The translations under genes were made by a program, and so were the position numbers. This document shows, piece after piece, positions 18,501 to 20,925 of a stretch of DNA of 20,925 nt. How positions within the stretch are numbered: position 1 is the stretch's first letter; the number at the start of each line of letters is the position of its first letter. The notes beneath the pieces are model-generated. The model was not told the DNA's origin. It searched no databases and worked only from the letters and a program-made list of their open reading frames with translations. Origin of the DNA: Plantago elongata (lineage: Eukaryota > Streptophyta > Magnoliopsida > Lamiales > Plantaginaceae); assembly GCA_036897095.1 (NCBI GenBank), contig JAYMSP010003135.1:1-20925 (forward strand). Reading direction: 5' to 3'.

Positions 18501-19552
18501 ACTTAAATGTTGTTAGTCGTTTGAGTATCTTGAAATAAATAATCAGTATTTATATTTTACTTGCAATGTGTTATGGTTTCATCTTGTCATATGTGGTAGC
18601 CTGATAGGATATTCAGAAAGCAAGCGTGTGAACTATCAATGCATTCTAAGAAATTCATCTAAACAGTTCTTTCACATGTTCATTCACCCCCTTCTTGTTT
18701 TCTCTTCACCATTTGATTTAAATTGCTGGGAGTCCCCTGCTTGCTATTTTCCACTGATTTCTTATCTGTCATTTCAAATTTCACCTGTCATCTTATTTAT
18801 CTGGGAGCAGGAGTTGCTTATTGCAGATAATTACTTGTTAGCATCTGTGGTAATGAACTCATGTGTTTTCGACCCATTGCTTGTTACACGATTTCGCTCA
18901 CTTTGCTAACTAATTAAATTGCTCGAAAACTGCAAATGTTGAAGTGTCCAAGTCTGATTTTGGAATTTATCTACACACTGAACTTTTCAAATGGGCTCTC
19001 AATTGTACAAGGTTTCCTAATTTCTCATCTCCATTTTGTAGATCCTAGACGTTCTCTATTGTTGATCCAAATAATTTTCTCGATGTAACTCTTGAGTGAC
19101 ATCTCACTTGCCATAAATTTCGTTGTAGAACATTGGAATCGTAGTAGGTACTCATCCTGAAAGTTTGTACGAAATTTGCAGGTTGATGATGACGACATAG
19201 AAGAGTTCTCTAGCTCATCGCAGGTCTGAAAATTTTATCCGGTCCCAATGAAAATGTTTCCTTTTTATAAATGTTCCCAGTTGGGGAAAAGAAATCCCCC
19301 CCCCCCCTCCTAGGTCTGTTTCGTTCGAATTGCCCCAAGAATTTGCATGCATGCATTTTGGCCCTACAGGTTTAGACTTTCTGCGAAGATGGGTACAGTT
19401 TACCTACCAACATTTATGTTTTACTATCCTTTACAAGGGGTGAGTTGCACTGAACGTGAAAAACGGATTTTATAGACCTAGTAACTTTAGTATTATGATT
19501 GTTACAGGAGGACATGAATGAAAGTGATGAAGATGAAGACTGGACTAGTTGA
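3164..19552 (+). CDS. RHL1: ROOT HAIRLESS 1 homologue, topoisomerase VI-associated nuclear protein (11 exons)
   Basis: The joined coding exons are 3164-3511, 10402-10512, 10870-10953, 11046-11260, 12231-12303, 12486-12656, 13345-13393, 16569-16612, 17575-17712, 19182-19223 and 19508-19552. Together they give 1320 nt, or 439 residues plus stop, and every junction keeps the frame. Family hallmarks are LKHH-like IKHHSKDI (63-70), KSQRKNKFLFSFPGLLAP (74-91), GGKIGDL, NPILYLDFPQ, MKLFG (119-123), PKNRYLTMQFSRGGK, CDDYFENM, VFSDAWWIGTK, then KTFNFAEESSEE (249-260) and STLSSLFKKAEEK (322-334). In Arabidopsis RHL1 is a nuclear, DNA-binding partner of topoisomerase VI, required for endoreduplication and root-hair initiation; the same role is inferred here. 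Basic patches at 73-80 and 298-318 could act as nuclear-targeting or DNA-binding tracts. The tail (335-439) is Ser/Lys-rich and ends strongly acidic (DEDEDWTS). The ATG context GAAATGG is good. Eight alanines (15-22) lie in the poorly conserved N-terminus. No frameshift or stop is seen. Confidence 0.94.
3543..5300 (+). repeat. Tandem array of ~120-130-bp units in intron 1
   Basis: A unit built around TTTACACTACGATGCCCGAAA, then AACAAGTTGAATAAGTGGTGTTGCACATT, then TTGGCTAGCAACTATTACTACCTC and TTTGTTATTTGGTTTATGATAT recurs. Its start falls near 3970, 4211, 4330, 4450, 4581, 4711 and 4842 (spacing 119-134 bp after the first, longer gap), with more divergent copies near 3543, 3691 and 4976. The block with CAGATCTG, TTTGGAGAG and TTTTTCTGGAATCTG at 3627-3691 is seen again at 5153-5212, so a larger unit was duplicated too. 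Array-like sequence resumes after the transposon at 9478-9640. Confidence 0.85.
5301..5309 (+). repeat. Target-site duplication, left copy
   Basis: TTCTCAGAC lies directly before the GGGTGAGGATC terminus and is repeated exactly at 9382-9390, directly after the inverted terminus. Nine base pairs is the usual target duplication of Mutator-like elements. Confidence 0.85.
5534..5601 (+). repeat. 68-bp direct repeat, left copy
   Basis: Starting AAAGTACATAAAGAGGCCAC, this 68-bp block recurs in the same orientation at 8325-8392 with three mismatches. It lies just outside the left inverted arm, while the right copy lies just inside the right arm, so the arms were not made by one simple inversion. 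Confidence 0.85.
5574..5893 (+). repeat. Long inverted repeat, left arm
   Basis: This roughly 320-bp arm matches the reverse complement of 8398-8795 in blocks: TGGAGCCCTAATT, CATGACTTTCCATGAATGCC, CTCTAAGAAAGT, TTGCAAAAA, CATTCTATTTATTTGAGCCC, TTTTTCTCCAAGT, CATTGTTTC, TTTTTCTCTTCTTCTC and AGATTCTTTC. In RNA the two arms could form a long imperfect stem with a loop of about 2.5 kb. Confidence 0.8.
5854..6097 (+). repeat. 122-bp tandem duplication
   Basis: A unit with CTCTCTCGATTAGATTC, ACAATTCTCACCATGG and GGTTTTAGCCATGCATACAA appears twice in tandem, offset by 122 bp (for example 5859 and 5981). The copies are nearly identical, so the duplication is recent. Short open frames across it are fortuitous. 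Confidence 0.9.
7279..7325. repeat. Telomere-motif hairpin, unit 2
   Basis: The arms 7279-7296 and 7308-7325 pair over 18 bp with one mismatch around an 11-nt loop. The right arm contains AAACCCTAAACCCTAA, plant telomere-type sequence. Confidence 0.8.
7581..7633. repeat. Telomere-motif hairpin, unit 3
   Basis: The arms 7581-7599 and 7615-7633 pair over 19 bp with one mismatch around a 15-nt loop. It occupies the same place in its higher-order unit as the hairpins near 7300 and 7920. Confidence 0.8.
7894..7951. repeat. 23-bp hairpin, unit 4
   Basis: The arms 7894-7916 and 7929-7951 pair over 23 bp with a single mismatch around the 12-nt loop GAGCGGTCGCCA. The outer part is the GTTTAGGGTT motif shared with the other units; the inner part is a further GAGG...GTACA extension that the others have only in part. 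Confidence 0.85.
8325..8392 (+). repeat. 68-bp direct repeat, right copy
   Basis: This is the second copy of the block at 5534-5601, in the same orientation. It abuts the right inverted arm after a short A-rich joint at 8393-8406. Confidence 0.85.
8398..8795 (-). repeat. Long inverted repeat, right arm
   Basis: This is the reverse-complement counterpart of 5574-5893. It is longer because it contains a 48-bp tandem duplication (8559-8606 and 8607-8654, one mismatch) of the GGAGAAATTAGGGCT...TTTTTTGCAAGAC segment. No open frame here resembles a known protein. Confidence 0.8.
9382..9390 (+). repeat. Target-site duplication, right copy
   Basis: This exact second copy of TTCTCAGAC directly follows the inverted GGGTGAGGATC terminus. 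Confidence 0.85.
9391..10401 (+). other. Distal intron 1: resumed array and AT-rich sequence
   Basis: After the insertion the intron 1 array motifs return at 9478-9640 (CTGCTTTTACACTAAAATGC, GTTGCACGTTGTGCTTGGAT, CAGCTGGCTAG, CTATTACTAGCTC). An A-rich tract lies at 9818-9842, followed by a purine-rich run to about 9860. The remainder to the exon 2 acceptor is unique AT-rich sequence with nothing else recognisable. Confidence 0.7.
10402..10512 (+). CDS. RHL1: RHL1 exon 2 (residues 117-153)
   Basis: This 111-nt exon, in phase 0 on both sides, lies between TTGTAG and GTGAAT. It encodes GQMKLFG, PKNRYLTMQFSRGGK and CDDYFENM, a strongly conserved family block. The reverse-strand open frame over the same bases is a shadow. 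Confidence 0.93.
10513..10869 (+). other. RHL1: RHL1 intron 2
   Basis: This 357-bp GT-AG intron is T-rich before the acceptor (ATCACTATCAG). Nothing else is recognised in it. Confidence 0.85.
10870..10953 (+). CDS. RHL1: RHL1 exon 3 (residues 154-181)
   Basis: This 84-nt, phase 0 exon encodes VVFSDAWWIGTKDENPQE and then a proline-rich LPFPQEMK. The WWIGTK motif with its following acidic stretch is a family hallmark. The next intron is only 92 bp (10954-11045). Confidence 0.93.
11046..11260 (+). CDS. RHL1: RHL1 exon 4 (residues 182-252 plus 2 nt)
   Basis: This exon begins PLEKQVEYDFKGG after CCTAG and ends inside an asparagine codon at TTCAA|GTAATT. The middle is a low-complexity, Ser/Pro/Asp-rich linker. 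The end, VVTPIRHSSRTSRKTF, matches the family's 'VTP.R.S.R...K.FNFAE' region, which continues on the next exon. Confidence 0.9.
11261..12230 (+). other. RHL1: RHL1 intron 4
   Basis: This 970-bp intron has donor GTAATT and acceptor TTATCAG. A fortuitous open frame (11633-11941) crosses it but has no family resemblance. No repeat or mobile element is recognised. Confidence 0.8.
12231..12303 (+). CDS. RHL1: RHL1 exon 5 (residues 253-277), 3' boundary uncertain
   Basis: This exon completes the FNFAEESSEE motif split from exon 4, then encodes an acidic stretch (DGDKVLEEPDD). The frame demands a phase 0 donor, and ATA|GTCGGT at 12304 supplies one, though it is a weak site. The better-looking GTATTA at 12308 would break the frame with exon 6. 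An alternative in-frame donor, AAA|GTTTTG, lies at 12280. Confidence 0.75.
12486..12656 (+). CDS. RHL1: RHL1 exon 6 (residues 278-334)
   Basis: This 171-nt exon follows CACAG and ends GAGAAA|GTAATT. It encodes NESFTPVNFE, a basic SGKNKRGRKSNDD tract, and the conserved LVQSTLSSLFKKAEEK. The acceptor at CACAG is chosen because an upstream one (TAAAG at 12475) gives no partner of the right phase. Confidence 0.88.
12657..13344 (+). other. RHL1: RHL1 intron 6
   Basis: This 688-bp intron is AT-rich with two short perfect hairpins: CCCTCT/AGAGGG at 12713-12728 and AATGTTTTA/TAAAACATT at 12835-12855. Repeated AAAACATT-type words between 12800 and 12960 may be the remains of a small inverted-repeat element, but no clear ends are seen. 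Confidence 0.7.
13345..13393 (+). CDS. RHL1: RHL1 exon 7 (residues 335-350 plus 1 nt)
   Basis: This 49-nt exon after TCTTGCAG encodes ASKSAHVGDKVELQEA and leaves one base (G) of a split glycine codon before GTACGC. It is short and not strongly conserved. It is supported by splice sites and by phase agreement with exon 8. Confidence 0.75.
13560..14030 (-). mobile_element. Copia-type retrotransposon remnant, antisense 3' end
   Basis: On the minus strand, 13959 to 13849 reads VADIFTKPFVRPLFLSHHSK, then DIHAPLEGGVK and a stop. This is the characteristic C-terminus of Copia polyproteins, at the end of RNase H ('ADI.TK' then 'KLG...LEGGV'). The preceding frame (minus strand, 14038 to 13967, ERAYIPQANIIKLFQLST) fits the adjoining region but lies in another frame, so the gene is broken. 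Downstream on the minus strand is a purine-rich tract (13782-13796) that could be the polypurine tract, followed by possible LTR sequence. Outer boundaries are approximate. Confidence 0.6.
14101..14175 (-). pseudogene. Chloroplast 23S rRNA fragment (nuclear plastid DNA)
   Basis: The reverse complement of this 75-bp stretch contains CAGTTCGGTCCATATCCGG, then GAGCATTGAGAGGACC and CCTAGTACGAGAGGACCGGG. These cover the universally conserved sarcin-ricin loop (AGTACGAGAGGACC) and its upstream helix near the 3' end of large-subunit rRNA. The intervening bases fit chloroplast 23S rRNA better than the mitochondrial or cytosolic versions as I recall them. Homology stops abruptly on both sides. It is a non-functional insertion, not an rRNA gene. 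Confidence 0.8.
14405..14460 (+). repeat. Possible tRNA-derived SINE remnant
   Basis: AATGAAAGGTCCCAGATTCAATTCC resembles the 'GAGGTCCCGGGTTCGAATCC' B-box region of plant tRNA-derived SINEs such as Au. No convincing A box, tail or target duplication is visible, so this is a weak call. Confidence 0.25.
14461..15912. other. Intron 7 AT-rich sequence without recognised content
   Basis: About 1.45 kb of AT-rich DNA with no coding frame of note. A CCATC/CCACC-rich stretch lies at 14642-14690. I see no clear transposon ends or tandem repeats. Confidence 0.6.
15913..16368 (-). pseudogene. Unidentified antisense ORF, 151 codons, hydrophobic C-terminus
   Basis: This is the longest minus-strand open frame in the introns. 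I do not recognise it. The N-terminal half is polar. The C-terminal half has two hydrophobic stretches (LAHWILRFLITFSIVCTLYFLVF and YVIWFVMLN) after a QVGLRWHVERILFC segment. It lies entirely within RHL1 intron 7, has no visible promoter, and other frames on both strands are open over its 5' part (16240-16480). It could be a fragment of a captured membrane-protein gene or simply a chance frame. Confidence 0.25.
16569..16612 (+). CDS. RHL1: RHL1 exon 8 (residues 351-365)
   Basis: This 44-nt exon after ATATAG begins with the two bases that complete the split glycine codon and encodes TGKSVMKEQKKNLK before AAG|GTAGCA. It is lysine-rich and fits the basic tail of the protein. The phase agrees on both sides. 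Confidence 0.75.
16613..17574 (+). other. RHL1: RHL1 intron 8
   Basis: This 962-bp intron has a middle section (about 16838-17400) rich in GGAT/ATCC words in both orientations, such as CGGATCGGATCAATCCAATCCG at 16842-16863 and ATATCCACGTATCGGATAT at 17276-17294. This suggests a decayed DNA transposon or simple-sequence element; no terminal repeats or target duplication can be defined. Confidence 0.55.
17575..17712 (+). CDS. RHL1: RHL1 exon 9 (residues 366-411)
   Basis: This 138-nt phase 0 exon between CTACAG and CAG|GTACAT encodes RPELVNSDTVDQKKSKGKG followed by a serine-rich stretch (SSSRKGKSDSVSTSQSSD). An alternative acceptor two bases later would hit a stop codon. The content resembles the Ser/Lys-rich tail of nuclear proteins and may be phosphorylated. 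Confidence 0.82.
17713..19181 (+). other. RHL1: RHL1 intron 9
   Basis: This 1.47-kb intron carries a Stowaway MITE at 17866-18077. The rest is AT-rich. An open frame at 18568-18909 is flanked by plausible splice signals (AGCAG at 18810, GTAATG at 18850) but has no resemblance to RHL1 and is not needed to keep the frame. Confidence 0.75.
17866..18077. mobile_element. Stowaway MITE, 212 bp
   Basis: The element starts CTCCCTCAATTTCGTTGAGACA and ends GAAATGGAGGGAG. Its ends match the Stowaway consensus CTCCCTCCGT, and it is flanked by TA on both sides (17864-17865 and 18078-18079), as expected for Tc1/mariner-type insertion. The length and lack of coding are typical. Confidence 0.88.
19182..19223 (+). 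CDS. RHL1: RHL1 exon 10 (residues 412-425)
   Basis: This 42-nt phase 0 exon after TTTGCAG encodes VDDDDIEEFSSSSQ before CAG|GTCTGA. It starts the acidic tail. Confidence 0.82.
19296..19307 (+). repeat. Run of 12 C in intron 10
   Basis: Twelve consecutive cytosines stand out in AT-rich DNA. Such runs are prone to slippage and sequencing error, so the length should be treated as approximate. Confidence 0.9.
19508..19552 (+). CDS. RHL1: RHL1 exon 11 (residues 426-439 and stop)
   Basis: This last exon, after TTACAG, encodes EDMNESDEDEDWTS and a TGA. The acidic end closing in D-W is what I recall for other plant RHL1 proteins, which supports exons 7-11 as genuine coding sequence. Confidence 0.85.
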   Translation, partial: EDMNESDEDEDWTS

Positions 19553-20491
19553 CACTAGCGCTCTACTAACAATAAGATGATGACTGAAATACTCCGTGGT
19601 AAAAAAGAAAAAACAATGTAGCGAGTTACATGGTATACCATATTTTAGTCACAAGAGATTACCTGGTCATGAGTTTAGAACTTGTGAGACTTGGGGTTTT
19701 AATAGTTGATAGATTAGGATGAGTATAATACTCCTTTCTTAAAAGATTGATCATGGAATGTATATTTCATCTACCAATGGAAAGTATGCTACCAATGCTC
19801 CCCATACAATATCTTCAGATTTTTCTCGAGGGCAACTCCCTCGGAAAACATCTTGTATTAAACTTAGACACATAATTTTAAGAAAAAAGTTAAAATAGTG
19901 ATAAGATTTAAATAAAAGTAATAATTTGTGACAAAAATTAAAATATCAAAAATTAAAATATATACATAAAGTTGAGATATATTGTTATTGGTGGGTTGGG
20001 AATCTTTATTTTCTAGTAATTTGTAAAGTTTTATTAAACGATTATATTGAATAAACTATTTTAAGTGGGATAAAATGGGAATATATTTGTACCCAATCAC
20101 AGTATCCTTTGTCATGTGGTCATTCGACTAACACCAAAACATAATAAAATTCTTCATTTTTAATGATCAAACTCTATCACACTCAACTTTCTCTCCTTTT
20201 TTTAATTTCTTTAAAGGTACACTATTTTGTTACCATTCCTATCTTCATATAAATTTAAATGTCATTAATTTATTACATTTAATAAAAAAATTAAGAGTTA
20301 CAATACTTTAAAAATAAGAAACACAATATTTGATAATAGAAATTACAACACTTAGAAAATAAATCTCAAATACTTGTATGTTTTTCATTTTTAGTAGTTG
20401 TATCGGTTTTTATTTATTATAAGTGTGATTTATTTATGGCCTGAATGATTTGAATGGACGGTTACAACTATGGGCTGAGCTAACAAGATTA
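19553..20491 (+). other. RHL1 3' UTR and AT-rich 3' flank
   Basis: No coding frame is seen here. The first few hundred bases should hold the 3' UTR. An AATAAA lies at 19911-19916, but plant polyadenylation signals are loose and the site cannot be fixed. From about 19860 to 20400 the DNA is extremely AT-rich. Confidence 0.6.
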
Positions 20492-20925
20492 GACCATCTC
20501 TAATGGTGACGGACGACGACGCGCCGTCGTGCGTTTTTTCTACAGTGGTGACACGTCGTAGTTACGTCGTGAATGCCACGTAATTTTTTTATTTTTTTTT
20601 TATTTTATTTTAGTTTATATACTATAAAGTTGTTTAGAAGTTGAAATTAATCAAATTGCATTTTATTGAATACGTTTTATAATTTATTGAGATAGAACAA
20701 GCTAGGAATATATTACAACATAGTGTGGGAAATTAAAATCGAACAAATATATAAATCAACAAATAGACAACACATAATATCGAAAATAATCAAACACACA
20801 ACCCCGACGGGAGAAGACTCATCTTCACTGTAACCTCCAAATATGTTCTATTAAGTCATTTGTTAGCTGGGTGTGCGTGATTAAACTATGCATCCGACGT
20901 AAATTGGTCATGTATTCCGGGATAG
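20489..20925 (-). mobile_element. PIF/Harbinger transposon, one end (continues past window)
   Basis: A TTA at 20489-20491, the expected 3-bp target of this superfamily, is followed by GACCATCTCTAATGG, which resembles the 'GAGCATCTCCAATGG' ends common in plant Harbinger elements and MITEs. Just inside is an ACGACG/CGTCGT-rich subterminal region (20511-20575). At the window edge the C-terminus of a Harbinger-type transposase is readable on the minus strand. The other end lies outside the window. Confidence 0.65.
20825..20923 (-). CDS. PIF/Harbinger transposase, C-terminal 32 residues (partial)
   Basis: Reading from the window edge, the minus strand encodes IPEYMTNLRRMHSLITHTQL, then NDLIEHIWRLQ and a stop. 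The pattern of a basic residue, then 'TH..L..DL(I/V)EH(I/L)W', is typical of the C-terminus of plant PIF/Harbinger nuclease proteins, the DDE transposase that cuts the element ends. Only this tail is in the window, so whether the gene is intact cannot be judged. About 330 bp of AT-rich sequence separates its stop from the proposed element end. Confidence 0.65.
   Translation of the reverse strand: MPEYMTNLRRMHSLITHTQLTNDLIEHIWRLQ

Noticed and set aside
18568..18909. An extra RHL1 exon or separate gene in intron 9
   Set aside because: The peptide has no resemblance to RHL1, and exons 9 and 10 already join in frame without it.

Overview
The window is nuclear DNA from a flowering plant, almost certainly a eudicot. 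It is AT-rich, intron-rich and full of degenerate plant transposons. No bacterial-type operon, CRISPR array or functional RNA gene is visible. The species cannot be named from the sequence.

One gene dominates. It is a plus-strand homologue of ROOT HAIRLESS 1 (RHL1), a plant nuclear DNA-binding protein that works with the topoisomerase VI complex in endoreduplication. I could build it as 11 coding exons between 3164 and 19552. Every junction is GT-AG, all phases agree, and the model encodes 439 residues. Coding DNA is only about 1.3 kb of this 16.4-kb span. The rest is introns, including a 6.9-kb intron 1 and a 3.2-kb intron 7.

Layout. (1) 1-759: the 3' part of what looks like a Gypsy-type LTR. 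(2) About 760-2110: remnant of a CACTA (En/Spm) transposon with a Ptta-like coding piece, a dense set of subterminal hairpins and a recognisable CACTA terminus. (3) 2153-2504: last exon of a GRF-type zinc-finger/coiled-coil/membrane-anchor protein, cut off from its 5' part. (4) 2505-3163: spacer and RHL1 promoter. (5) 3164-19552: RHL1. Intron 1 carries a tandem array of ~120-130-bp units. That array is split by a 4.07-kb Mutator-like insertion with a 9-bp target-site duplication. The insertion contains long inverted repeats around a GAAACTAG minisatellite with telomere-motif hairpins. Intron 7 holds an antisense Copia tail, a 75-bp chloroplast 23S rRNA fragment and an unidentified antisense ORF. 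Intron 9 holds a Stowaway MITE. (6) 19553-20491: 3' flank. (7) 20492-20925: end of a PIF/Harbinger transposon with the C-terminus of its transposase on the minus strand.

Only RHL1 looks like an intact host gene. The most unusual part is the composite insertion in intron 1 (5310-9381). I see no evidence for a new multi-gene system; the novelty is structural: nested repeats, hairpins and organelle DNA carried inside the introns of an essential-type nuclear gene.
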